Shown: positions 27,826-38,627 of the stretch, piece after piece
Layout of the letters: each line of letters starts with the position of its first letter
Numbering within the stretch: position 1 is the stretch's first letter
Source: Lithodes maja
Lineage: Eukaryota > Arthropoda > Malacostraca > Decapoda > Lithodidae
Assembly (NCBI GenBank): GCA_037953745.1
Contig: JBAKBP010007121.1
Location: forward strand, 39,064-103,063
Reading direction: 5' to 3'
DNA: 64,000 bases
The notes under the pieces: model-generated
Seen by the model: only the letters and a program-made list of their open reading frames with translations
Told to the model about the DNA's origin: nothing
Database searches by the model: none
Made by a program: the position numbers and the translations under genes

Positions 27826-30549
27826 AGTGACATAGTCTGCCTTCAGGAAACCTGGTACACAAAACAGGACTTAGGTAATTTGAACATATTAGATAAAGAT
27901 TTCCATGGGTACGGGGTCTCCACTACGGACACACGTGATGGTATTGTGGCAGGTCACCCCCCAGGGGGAGTTGCAATAATGTGGAGATCGTGCCTAGATA
28001 GTGTAATTAAAACCATTGAGACAAATTTAAGCTGGTGTGCGGGAATACAGCTGGAAGTGGGACACAGAAAATTTGCAATATTTTGTGTTTACTTACCGTA
28101 TCAGTGTGCAGAAAATGAAGAACTTTATTTGGAAAAGTTAGGGGAGCTTGGTGGCCTAATTTCTGAATTAGAGATAACGTGTTACTCAGTGGTAGGTGAT
28201 TGGAATGCTACCCCTCACGAGTTGGGTGGTTCCATGTTTGCTAAACATATGTTAAGGTTTTGTGAGGAGCAAGGTTTAATTTTGTCCTCCAAAAACCTGC
28301 TTCCAGAAAATAGCTATACATATGTTAGTGAAGCATGGGAGACCAGGTCGTGGCTTGATCATGCAATCTCTAGCTCTGACTTTCATGACTCTATCTCAGA
28401 AATGGCCATAAGATACGACATTACGGATGACGACCACATACCTATAGAATTAACAATCCAAATTAATAAAGCACCGGAAATAACAGAAACTAGCAATAGC
28501 ATCAAGGCAAAAGTTCCATGGAATGTAATCTCAAATGAAGAGTGCCAAATGTACTGTGATAAAACCAAGGACTTATTAAATAGGGTGCAATATGATGGTA
28601 ATGGTGTAGCACAATGCAGGGATCCAAAATGTAGTGATGCACAACACAGAAAGGACATTATTAAATTTTACAATAGTATAATAGATTCTTTATCAAAAGC
28701 GGGGGAAAGTATTTTTAATAGCCGTAAATATAAGTCCTCATTCAATAAGCCAGGTTGGCAAGACTATGTGGCTGACCTGTATCAGGCCTCCAGAGATGCT
28801 AGGTCTCATTGGCTTGAAGTAGGTCAGCCTAGACAGGGGCCTATATTTGAACTTCACAAAAGAGCAAAGGCTAGGACCAAATATGCCATTAGATTTATTA
28901 AGCAAAATGAAAACCAATTAAGGAAGGAAGCCCTTGCAAAGAGTCTGGCAGAAAAGGATACTAACTGTTTTTGGAAGGACATCAGATCCATGCAAAATTG
29001 TAACACACCATTACCTGTCAGTGTTGAGGGGGTTACGGGTGAAGAGAACATTGCTGACTTATGGAAAACTCATTTTAAGGAACTACTTAACAGTGTAAAC
29101 CAAAGGTCTACTAATGGTGCAATTCAATATGTGAAAGATAGTAATTATGAAGACATTAAAGTGACTGAAAGTGATCTTGAGAATGCCATAAGAAAACTTA
29201 ACCTAAATAAAGCTTGTGGGCTGGATGGTATATATGCAGAACATCTTAAATATGCAGATAAGTTGTTAATAGATAAACTTAGTTCTTGCATCACCAGTCT
29301 ATTTACGCATGGTGTCCTGCCGGAGTCTATGATATCCGTAATACTTGTTCCTGTCATTAAAGATAAATCAGGTAAAATTACAGCAAAAGACAACTACCGC
29401 CCAGTAGCACTTGCTAGTGTGGTGAGTAAGGTAGTTGAAATGATAATGCTAGAAAGAATGTCTGCATATATTGTCACCAGCAGCAATCAGTTTGGCTTTA
29501 AGAAAAATCATGGCACAGACCAATGCATATATGTGCTGAAAGAAGTGATTGATACATACAACAAACTAAATAGCTCAATTTTCTCTTGTTTTCTTGATGC
29601 AAGTAAGGCTTTTGATAGGGTGTGTCACAAAACCTTATTTGAAAAATTAGTTAACAGGGGAGTGCCTAGCTATATTGTTAGGATACTTATTTTCTGGTAT
29701 GCTAATCAAAAAATGTGTGTAAGATGGGGCAACATCCTGTCAGGCTCTTTCGCCGTAACCAATGGTGTTAGGCAGGGGGGGATATTGTCTCCGTATCTTT
29801 TCAACGTCTACATGGATGATCTTAGTCTGGAGCTGAACAAGACTCGCACTGGGTGCTGTATTGGCAGCACCATTGTAAATCATCTCATGTATGCTGATGA
29901 CCTAGCCTTAATCGCGCCCTCTGGAGCAGGACTGGATAAATTATTAAGAGTATGTGAACAATTTGGAATCGAACATTCAGTCAAATTTAATCCCATAAAG
30001 AGCAATATCATAATATTTAAATCTAACCTTCTATTGAAATCAAAGCTACCTAAATTCCATTTATATGAAGAAATTATAGAAGAAGTAAGTAAAGTAAAGT
30101 ATCTAGGACACTATATTTCATGTGATCGCTCAGATGATGAGGATATGGGTCGTCAGCGAAGGCAACTTTACATGCAGGGAAATTCAATATTAAGAAAATT
30201 TCATATGTGCACATGGGATACAAAAATAACATTGTTCAACTCCTACTGCTCACCAATGTATACAGCACAACTATGGTGGAATTATAAGAAAATTACAGTA
30301 AATAGACTAAGTATCTCATATCACAATATCATGAAAATGTTTCTGGGGCTCTCAAAATATGAGAGTACAAGTACGCTATGTGCCTATATGAACTTACACT
30401 GTTACAAATCACTCATTAGAAAGCTAACATATAAATTCATTCAGCGCCTTAACACTTCTGAGAACAGGATCATTAAAATGCTACAAACTCCAAGCATAGT
30501 GTACACCTCCAGGATCCAGGCACACTGGAGGAAGTTGCTCTATATTTAA
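27826..30549 (+). CDS. LINE endonuclease-reverse transcriptase, long uninterrupted frame
   Basis: A single open frame of about 907 residues; the 889-residue part from the first ATT-type start at 27880 contains no stop. The frame begins mid-endonuclease at SDIVCLQETWYTK, so roughly the first 30 residues are missing by 5' truncation. Endonuclease motifs are LQETW, GDWNATP (about 106) and DDDHIP (about 184). The linker carries a Cys cluster (CRDPKCSDAQH). RT has FLDASKAFDRV (about 570), GVRQGGILSPYLFNVYMDD and YADDLALI (671). The frame ends at 30549 after a C-terminal region with no RNase H. Lack of stops over 2.7 kb indicates a recent insertion. Clade not assigned. Confidence 0.88.
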   Translation, partial: SDIVCLQETWYTKQDLGNLNILDKDFHGYGVSTTDTRDGIVAGHPPGGVAIMWRSCLDSVIKTIETNLSWCAGIQLEVGHRKFAIFCVYLPYQCAENEELYLEKLGELGGLISELEITCYSVVGDWNATPHELGGSMFAKHMLRFCEEQGLILSSKNLLPENSYTYVSEAWETRSWLDHAISSSDFHDSISEMAIRYDITDDDHIPIELTIQINKAPEITETSNSIKAKVPWNVISNEECQMYCDKTKDLLNRVQYDGNGVAQCRDPKCSDAQHRKDIIKFYNSIIDSLSKAGESIFNSRKYKSSFNKPGWQDYVADLYQASRDARSHWLEVGQPRQGPIFELHKRAKARTKYAIRFIKQNENQLRKEALAKSLAEKDTNCFWKDIRSMQNCNTPLPVSVEGVTGEENIADLWKTHFKELLNSVNQRSTNGAIQYVKDSNYEDIKVTESDLENAIRKLNLNKACGLDGIYAEHLKYADKLLIDKLSSCITSLFTHGVLPESMISVILVPVIKDKSGKITAKDNYRPVALASVVSKVVEMIMLERMSAYIVTSSNQFGFKKNHGTDQCIYVLKEVIDTYNKLNSSIFSCFLDASKAFDRVCHKTLFEKLVNRGVPSYIVRILIFWYANQKMCVRWGNILSGSFAVTNGVRQGGILSPYLFNVYMDDLSLELNKTRTGCCIGSTIVNHLMYADDLALIAPSGAGLDKLLRVCEQFGIEHSVKFNPIKSNIIIFKSNLLLKSKLPKFHLYEEIIEEVSKVKYLGHYISCDRSDDEDMGRQRRQLYMQGNSILRKFHMCTWDTKITLFNSYCSPMYTAQLWWNYKKITVNRLSISYHNIMKMFLGLSKYESTSTLCAYMNLHCYKSLIRKLTYKFIQRLNTSENRIIKMLQTPSIVYTSRIQAHWRKLLYI

Positions 30550-30943
30550 CCTTAAGTAATGATTTCAGGTCTGCTACTCTACAGAATTAGCATACCGGTA
30601 CTGATCCTCATAGTGCAGTACAGTACCGATATTCCTATACTGTACTGTAGCAACATACTGTACCGGAAGCTAAATGATGTGAGGCATGGTACTGTACACA
30701 ATTAGGACAGTGGTTTTGGTAACACAGTAGTTTGATGACCACTGTTTTTGGTTGAGGCAGTGCTGTGAACTACATGATAGCAAGCTGGGTATTATTTAAT
30801 TTCTTTTTTTTTATGTAGCCTATGTACAGTAGCTTATATATATTTATATATATTTATGTTACTGTACGGTATATATGGACCCCAGTATGGTCCCCTCTGT
30901 ACTGTGTGAGTCTGAAATAAAGTATTATTATTATTATTATTAT
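30550..30943 (+). other. LINE 3' untranslated region with AATAAA and (TTA)n tail
   Basis: The LINE stop at 30549 is followed by about 370 bp rich in the palindrome-like string GTACTGTAC, then AATAAA near 30916 and a (TTA)n tail at about 30921-30942. The tail marks the 3' end of the insertion. Confidence 0.7.
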
Positions 30944-30970
30944 AGTACAGTACAGTACAGTACAGTACCG
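30944..30970. repeat. (AGTAC)n microsatellite at the LINE target site
   Basis: Five AGTAC pentamers ending in TAGTACAGTACC-type sequence. The same TAGTACAGTACC lies at 27814-27825 before the LINE, consistent with a target-site duplication. Confidence 0.65.
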
Positions 30971-31044
30971 GTATGGGTGGTACTGTACTGTATTGGTTAG
31001 GGGTAGGTTTTCTGTGTGTTGGAGTTGTTTTGTCATTGATGTTA

Positions 31045-34000
31045 TTAGATGTCTGAAGTTTTATTTGTGGCTCTTATGTATGTTCCTAGAGCTGAGGCAA
31101 TTGCATGTTTGCCTTGTTGGTCAATATCTCCTCCTCCTAGGATATGTTGTAGATTGAAGGTCCCTCCGTGTTGTGCCACTGTTCTTCTCAGGTGGGTGCG
31201 AGCGCTGTAATGTCTATGGCAATGAAGTAGATAGTGTTCCACTGTTTCTGGGGTGAGGCAGTAGGGGCAGTTCTCGTCTTCTTCTAGTCCCATTCTGTGC
31301 ATGTGCTCCACTAGTCTTGTGTGTCCTGTCCGTAGGCGGAGTGTAGCTGTATTTAGAGTTTTGTTCTTGTATTTTGTGTGTTTCGATATGGACCATTCGG
31401 GTTTGATATTTCCGTATCTTGTGCCGGTGATGGTGACTTTCCATTCACCCTTGAAGTCTTGGAGGATGTCTTCTTTTAGGATGTTGGCTCTGTCTATATA
31501 TAGGGGAGGGGTGTAATTCTTCTGAGGGAGTGCATGCCCCTGGCGAGTTCATCGACTATTTCATTGTGGAGTATGTCTATATGGCCAGGTACCCACTGGA
31601 AGCTCATAGTATAACCTTGTAGGGGGAGGTTAGTGAGTAGTTGGAGCATGGGGTATACGAGTTCCTTACTTTGTGTTGTGTTGTATTTAGTGGCCTGGAT
31701 AGCGCTCTTGGAGTCGCAGCATATTGTGTATGGGCCTGGTGGAAGGGTACTGATGATTTCTAGTGCTTGATTGAGTCCATTCAGCTCTGCAGTGAACACT
31801 GATGTTTGTTTGGGGAGCTTCCATCCCATGATTAGATGAAATTTTGGGATCCATAGTGCTGCTGACGTGGATGTGGTGTTTCCGTTTTTGATGAGTGATC
31901 CGTCTGTGTATATGTGAGTGGCATTTTTATGCTGGGTATTCAGGATTTCTAGGAATTCCTGTTTTAATTGGGATGGGTTGTCCTTAGTTTTTAAGGTTAT
32001 GAGATCTGTGTGAGTTTTAGGAGGGATATATTCCCATGGTGGGGCTGGAGGTACCATGGGTTGCGTTTGGCAGCCCAGAAAAATACGGGCCTTCCTGTGT
32101 ATGATCTGGCCTATTCTTTCTCGGAAAGGTGATTTGCGGGTTCGGTTCTCCTGAGGTCGTATTGGTATGTTGCGGAGAGCAGCTGAAAAAGGGTGGGAGG
32201 GGGGGGGGGGGGGCGTTATATGTTTTTGAGAAGTATGAAGAGCACTGTAAGTCTCTTCTGGTGGTTAGGGGGATTAGGTTAGTTTCACACTGGAGGCTGG
32301 CTATTGGTGATGATTTGAGACCTCCTGTTATGATTCTCATAGCAGTATTTTGAATCACCTCCAGCTTGTGAAGGTGTACTGGTGCGGCTGAGGTGTAGGC
32401 CTGGGCACAATAGTCTAGTTTGCTCCTTATGTATGCTATGTAGAAGGTTCGTAAGTAGGTAGCATCGGCACCCCAGGTTGTTCCAGTAAGTGCTCTCATG
32501 ATATTGAGTCTTTGATTGGTGCATTGTGTAAGGTATTCGATGTGGTTTTTCCATGTGAGGAGTGGGGCATCAAAAATTACTCCCAGATATTTATGAGTAA
32601 GTGTTTGTTGTAGATCTTCTCCATTGAGTGTGAGCCGTAGGGGTCTTACATTTTTCTTTCTGGTAAAGATTTGATATACTGTCTTTGTTGGGTTGATGGT
32701 TAGTTTTGCTTTGTTAATCCAACGTCCTAAGGTGTTGAGTGCGTCCTGGATTTGCTGTTCCGCTATTTGAGGGTTGTGATCCGAGGCATATAATGTTATG
32801 TCATCGGCATATTGCATTATCTTGGCGGGTGCTACTGTTGGTATGTTGGATAGGTACGCTGTGAAAAGGGGGGGGGCTTAGTGAGGAGCCCTGAGCTAAT
32901 CCTTTATTGTGTTTGATAGGATTTGACATTTGGCCTTGGATGTACACTTGGCTTGTTCTGTTGGATAGAAATGCTTGTAGCCACTGTAGCAAGTTCCCTT
33001 GTACACCAAGGCCGGCTAGTTTGGAGAGCAAGAGGTCGTGGGGAACTGTGTCAAAGGCTGATGACAGATCTAAATATACAACAATGCATGTCTTTTGGTT
33101 TGAGAGTGAAGAGAGGATTGCTTGTTCTAGGTTAAGCACCTGGTCTACTGTTGAGCAGGTGGTTCTGAAGCCAGCCTGTATTGGTGGGATGATATTGTTT
33201 CTTTCTAGATGCCAAACTAGCCCCGTGTTTACCATTCTCTCGGCTAGCTTGCTCAAGGTTGGTAGGAGGGTAATAGGTCGGTATGATGGGGAGAGGGATG
33301 GGTCTTTTCCTGGTTTGAGGAAGGGGATGATGATGCCCTTCTGCCATGAGTGAGGGAGCTTGCCCTGTTTCCAGGTTGTGTTAATAAGGTTGAGTAGTTG
33401 AGGGTGTGATGTTGGGGGCAGGTATTTTACGAGTTCATACGGTATGCGATCTTCCCCCGCTGCTTTGCCTGTAGGAAGGTGGGTTATTGCCGTTTCCAAC
33501 TCAAAATGGGTGAAGGCTTGATTCATTTGATTGGGCCGTTTTGCAGCTGTGAAGATTTCGTTGTTAATTCTAGCGGTTTCTTCTGGGTCTGCAGGGGGTT
33601 CTTGTTGCTGTTTTGACTGTATATGGTTGGCTACTGCGTCTGCTCTGTCTTTTGGTAGTAGACACATTTGTCCGTCTATTATAAAGGGATATGTTGGGAA
33701 TGATGGACGGCCTTTATTGTTTCGGAATCTGTTCCAGACTTCTTTTAGTGGTGTTTCATGAGTTATTTCACTGCAGTATTTCCTCCAGGAAGAGGTGCAT
33801 GTTGACTGAGTGGTTTTCTTGGCATAAGCAGTGGTTTTCTTGACCTGGATCCAGTTCTGTAGCGATTTTTATCTCCTTTGTTTCTGAATCGCTCTTCTGC
33901 GAGTAGCTACCGCTTTGGAACACTCTTCATTCCACCATGGCCTTAAAATTTTGTTGGAGGGTTGACCTGATGTGCATTTAAAGTGTTGTTTGGCTGCATT

Positions 34001-35491
34001 GTTTATTGATTCGGTCAGATTGTTGTGCATATTGTTGGGATCTGTGGAGCTGGTTTCTGGGATTGTAACTGAATTTTGCCAACATTTCCAGTTGAATTTG
34101 AAAGGGATGCGCCATTTGGGTAGTGCTACTGGGTAAATTGGAGGGGTGAAATTTTTAAATACTACGTGTTTTTTTTTTTTTTTTGTTGTAATATTAGTTT
34201 AACCAGACCACTGAGCTCTACAAAGAACTCTCATAGGGCTGGCCCGAAGGATTCGATCAAGATATATAACTAAACGAGTCAAGATAGATAGGGAAGGGCA
34301 GTAGGGGAACAAATCGAGGCAGGTGAAGACACGCAGATATTTCTCGCCAGTTCATCAGTTCAGCCGGACCACATGAGCTCCACATCAGAGCTCTAATAGG
34401 GCAGGGCCGAAGGATGAGGCAAGAATTGCTACACCGCAACACCAACCAAGAAGTGATCAGGGCGAAGAATGAAAGATCAGGTCGAAGGTAGAAAAAATCA
34501 CATCGAGAAGCAAAAAATGCATTACCGAAGGGAATCAAGTCAGTCCGGCCACATCAGCAACCGAAGAGACAAACGGGTCAGGAGTCAATCACCTAGCCAG
34601 GCCAGGGAGACATGAGATATAGGCCACCAGAGGACAGCCAAATGGGACAGAATAAGAATAGAAGGGGAAAAACATAGAATGAGTAATGAAAAACTACTCA
34701 AAATTAGTCAAGCTGAGGACGAAAGCTCGAGGGGAGATAGGAAGGGAATTGACCACATCCATCCACCATCAAGCCCCAGTCGCCGGCCCCGAAGCCCCCC
34801 AACCGCGGCAAGGAGAGTAGTATCAGGGGGGTAATACTACGTGTAGGGGGCGGTGGTCTGTACCTACAGTAGGTCAGGTCCTACTTTGGATGTTATGTCC
34901 GCAGGTAGTATTCCTGATCCAAAGCAGATGTCAATCGTAGACGTGTAATTTGTGTGTAGGTTGAAATATGTTGGGGAAAAGGGTTCTGATAACAGGCTAT
35001 AGTTGGTATTTTGCATGGAGTTATAAATGTTGTTTCCGGCAGTGTTGGGTGTCCCTCTGCTCCAAGATAGATGGTTGGCATTTAGGTCACCTATCACCAT
35101 GAATGGCGAGGTGACTTTTTGGATGTAGTGATCTAATTCTTGATGTGATATCGGACCGCCAGGATTATATGTGCCAATGATGGATAATTGAGTATTCTGA
35201 TATGGTAGTGAAATTGCAAGGATTTCTAATGTACCATTGGGAAATGGCCTGAGTTTAATTTCTTTAATAGGAAGCTCACGTTTCATTAAAAATAATATTC
35301 CTCCACCTGGTCTTCCAAGCCTGTCTTTCCTCAGAGTTATATAAGGTTTTAAGTTGGGTTGGTATTTTTCTTTTAGCCAGGTCTCTGTTATTATAGCTAT
35401 GTGTGGGGATTTATAATTAAGGTAGTTTTTTAACTCTGATAATGATGTCTTAAGTCATTTTGCATTCCAGGTCATTACTTGTAATGGAGCC
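31045..35491 (-). pseudogene. I-group-like LINE ORF2: endonuclease, RT, RNase H and C-terminal zinc knuckle
   Basis: Read from the ATG at 35491-35489: endonuclease (MTWNAK, ITETWLKEK, GDLNANHLSW), a linker with PWWNEECSKAV, RT (VYLDLSSAFDTV near 33060; GLAQGSSLSP; YADD near 32810), RNase H (IYTDGS, TAELNGLNQAL, CCDSKSAI, WVPGHIDILHNEIVDEL at about 31500-31970) and a CPYC...HYLLHC knuckle near 31250. RNase H plus this knuckle point to the I superfamily. Breaks are a TGA near 35453, a 663-bp insertion (34170-34832), a frameshift in a G9 run near 32870 and another in TATATATA near 31497. Apart from these it is nearly complete. Confidence 0.88.
34170..34832 (-). mobile_element. Poly(A)-tailed 663-bp retroposon inside the LINE endonuclease
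   Basis: AATACTACGTGT occurs at 34158-34169 and again at 34833-34844, a 12-bp target duplication. On the minus strand the insert starts with a G/C-rich head and ends in a 15-A tail (T-run at about 34170-34184). No frame over 100 codons and no Pol III box that I can recognise. It contains two related units (about 34205-34255 and 34368-34415) sharing GAGCTC and GGGC-GGCCCGAAGGAT-like sequence. It may be a SINE or a truncated LINE end. Confidence 0.8.
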
Positions 35492-35499
35492 ATTATTGT

Positions 35500-37608
35500 G
35501 GTCGTTTCTTAGTGGAGTTCCTAGAGGGTCTTCCACGGTTATCCGTCAGCTGCGATGGTGGGTGTTGTTTTTGGGTATTGTTTGTGTGGTTTTGTGTTTT
35601 TCTTGTGTTGTGTGCTTCTTGGGTAGTTTCTACAATGTTAGTTGGAGCTTGGGTGATGGAAGGGGTTTGTTGATCTTCACCATGTATTTCCCTTTTTTCT
35701 GGTTGTTCGTTGGGTTCATCGTTGCCATGATTATTCAGATTTTCGGAAACGTTATCCGTATCGGGTTCTGTCTGTGTCGGACCTGTCGGTGGTTGGCTTT
35801 GTTCTGCTTCTGCTGGTCTATTTCCAAGCTGGCAGTGGGAGGTGTTATCTGAACCGTTGCCTGTATCAGACTCCCCTTCTTGCTGTAGTGGTTGTAGGGT
35901 AGATTGTAGGTCATGGAGGGTGTTATCTGAACCGTTGCCGGTATCAGACTCCCCTTCTTAATGTAGTGGTTGTAGGGTAGATTGTAGGCAGTGGGAGGTG
36001 TTATCTGAACCGTTGCCGGTATCAGACTCCCTTTCTGGCAGGGGTGGTTGTAGGGTAGATTGTAGAGGTGTCTTATCTGGGATTGCCTGTACATTTGTGG
36101 AAGGTGGAGTTGTAACTGTAGGGACATTTTGTGGTGGGGTGGTTGATATTGGGGGAGTCACAGGTGTGGGTGCTGGAGTTGGTAAGGTTTGGGTTGTGAT
36201 TGGAAGTGGTTGTTGTGGATGTGTTGATGTGTCTTTGTTGTTGTGGGACGAGTTTTTGGCTTTTATGTTTTTCTGAATGTTATTGACAACTGTGATTATT
36301 ATGTTTAACTGTTCTTCTGTTGTTAGTGTTGCGATCATACTCAATATTTTACGTTTTTTGTCCTCTTCTGGCTGTGTATTAGTCTTTGTGGTTGGTTGTG
36401 TGCTAGTAGGCAAACTGGCCCTACTGGGTTGGGGGTTGTGGCCAGTAGAAGTGGATGGGGTGGTTTCTGTTACTGGTACTAGCCTAGCCCTATGTGGGTT
36501 TTGAAACCAAGGGTTTATTGGGGTGTGCCTGGTTTGTTGTTGTTGATTTAGTTGGGGGTTGGGCTTACTAATAATTATTTGAGTAGGCCTATGTGTTTGT
36601 TTTGAAGTGCTGTCTAGATTTTCATTATTTGGTTTTGTTGTGGTACCAGTATAACTTAGGTTTTTCCAGTTTCTAGCTTGTAGGAAAGCTGGACATTTAT
36701 TAAATGTGGATGGATGGTCTCCTCTACAGTTGGGACACTTCAATTCTGTGCTGTCACAGTCTTTGGTAAAATGTGATTGGGCACATCTAGCACATCGGAC
36801 TGACTTGGCTGTACAGTTCCTCGTGATGTGTCCCAATCTTTTGCACTTGCGGCAGTGGATGGGAGGTGGAATGTATGGGGTAATTGTTCTAACTAGTCTC
36901 CATATTTTTATTATTTCGGGAAGTGGTGAGCGGGAGGTTAATAATATTCTGGTGGACTCCTCTAGGTGTCCATTTGTTTTGGTCTTGAATCTATGTACTT
37001 CTACTATGTCTTTGCCTAGGGGTGTATCGGCTAGGTTTGTCTCCACCTCCTCCACGGTCACGTATGTGGGAATGTGGATTATGCCATAGTAGTATCTAGT
37101 GCTATCTTTGGGAAGAGTGACTGAGAGTTCCCAGTTTCCTATCTTATTTGTCTGAAGGGCATTTTCAATCATTTGGGTGTTAAGGTTTGGGCTTTCTGTA
37201 TCTATGTCTACTGCTAGGATACCTTTGGCTTTGTTGAATCTCAAGTTCCTCACTTTTATTTGTAGTTGGTTCTCTAGTGTTTTACAGAAGTCCAGATATC
37301 TTGTTTCCTTAGCAAAAAAGAATGGTTTGTATAGGGTATGGGTACTCACTCGGGTTGTTTGGGTTTGGGTTAGGGCCTACCGGTACATTCTGTGCGCTTT
37401 GTTGTTGTCCAAGCTGCCTATGTGATTTTGAACTTTTGTGGTTCGTTCGTGAATGATAGGCGCTGTCTTGCCATTCATCATCTTCTGTAGGGCTGTCAGT
37501 TCCGTTTGGGTCAGTCATGGAATGTCTAGGTCTGTCACAGGTAGATAGAGGGGGGTTAGTATATAGAGCCTCTGAAGCGTCGTCTCTAGCCGCCGCCATC
37601 TTGGCCAT
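35500..37608 (-). pseudogene. I-group-like LINE ORF1 (Gag-like with three CCHC knuckles)
   Basis: RNA-binding protein of the same LINE. The first ATG, at 37608, starts MAKMAAARDD. A frameshift in the T-run near 37315 moves to the frame starting MSTHTLYKPFFF. A globular region of about 180 residues precedes three zinc knuckles at about 36690-36860: CRKCKRLGHITRNC, CARCAQSHFTKDC and CPNCRGDHPSTFNKC. The tail is Pro/Thr/Gln-rich and contains a 78-bp in-frame repeat. A TAA at 35958 in the middle repeat unit truncates it. Beyond it the same frame continues to about 35500, next to the ORF2 start. Three knuckles before an ORF2 with RNase H is a typical I/Jockey-type arrangement. Confidence 0.85.
35841..36070 (-). 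repeat. 78-bp in-frame repeat in the ORF1 tail
   Basis: Three units start at 35841, 35919 and 35997 with GGTGTTATCTGAACCGTTGC. Each adds 26 codons to the protein (motif SDTGNGSDNT). Units differ by a few bases; the second has a TAA, which ends the frame. Confidence 0.85.
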
Positions 37609-37680
37609 TCATACCTTCTCAGCCCAGCTGCTCGGTCAGTTGTGTTTACCCGACGCCAGTAACATTCGAGGCGACGTGAA

Positions 37681-38184
37681 CTTTTGAATTTATTAACTTA
37701 TAACATGAATTTGTTATGTTATATTAATAATAATGTTTAAAAGCTTATTGATTATCATTATAAAATAAATTGACATTAATATATTATCAGAAAATGTAAG
37801 GGGAAATACAAATATTTGAACAAAATGTTCCGTCATTGAAGAAGAAAACGGACATGGCAGTGTAATTATCCGGGATAACTAAATGTTTTTTTCTACTACG
37901 CAATTTACGGGTTTAAAATAAATATAACGCAATCATTATAGATTTAATACCCATTATTTTATGTTCTAAAAGTCATAATGCCATTAATCCCAATAGTACT
38001 GGGAATGGGGTAATCGCTAACAAAAAATAATAACCGAAAATGCATACTGTGATTTTTTTTTTTTTTTTTTTTAAATTCCAGGCCCCCCTTGGGGGCGCGG
38101 GGCCCTTGGAGGCGCGGGGCCCTTGGAGGCGCGGGGCCCTAGGCCATGGCCTACTCGGCCCCCCCCCCCCTAAATCCGCCACTG
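37681..38184. other. Right-hand remnant of the hAT-like element
   Basis: AT-rich sequence, then a T18 run at about 38054-38071, three copies of a 17-bp unit GGCGCGGGGCCCTTGGA (38091-38140), and the terminal TAAATCCGCCACTG. No coding frame. Confidence 0.55.
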
Positions 38185-38192
38185 ATCTCAGT

Positions 38193-38623
38193 GGTGCTGG
38201 TTACTTATTTCCCCACATACACATTTCGAAGGTAGGTTCGAAACTGGCCACCCATACCTCAAGGCTATGGCATCATTAAATTTATGTTTAATTATTTTGT
38301 TTGGTAAGGAAGGGAGACACTTCGAGGGCCCCCGCATCTTGTGCCATCTCAATTCTCATTTTCAGTTTGTCACTACATTGGTCTTAATTTGTTCAAAGTT
38401 ATGCCTCTGTTTCTCTTCGCTGCTCTTTGTAACTTCACTCCTTGTATTACTTTACTTATCTTCATCCACTTCATAATTTTAATTTTTATCTTGTATTATT
38501 TCTGTCAGAGAAGCTGTAAGTTATAGGGAATTGTGATGCTCATATTATGGTGCAACCTCCACTGGTTTTATGATTCCCATACGGCCATACATCTGAACGT
38601 TGGTGGAAGAACCAAGAGATCTC
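38193..38623. other. Unassigned sequence right of the hAT-like element
   Basis: Continuation of the pre-insertion locus that ends at 16420. No frame or family recognised. Confidence 0.4.
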
Positions 38624-38627
38624 TTAA

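Larger units (their letters stand above)
16429..38184. mobile_element. hAT-like DNA element expanded to 21.8 kb by nested insertions
   Basis: The left end reads CAGGGGCGGATTTA and the right end, reverse complemented, CAGTGGCGGATTTA: 13 of 14 terminal bases match. Both outer flanks carry ATCTCAGT (16421-16428 and 38185-38192). An 8-bp duplication with CAG...CTG termini is the hAT signature. Recognisable element sequence remains only near the ends (16429 to about 17030 and about 37680 to 38184). The rest is younger insertions: a LINE with DIRS copy 2, a TTAA element and two other LINEs. No hAT transposase is seen. Confidence 0.7.

Noticed and set aside
31301..33761. Several plus-strand frames of 70-150 codons
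   Set aside because: They lie opposite the minus-strand LINE RT/RNase H gene and have no motifs.
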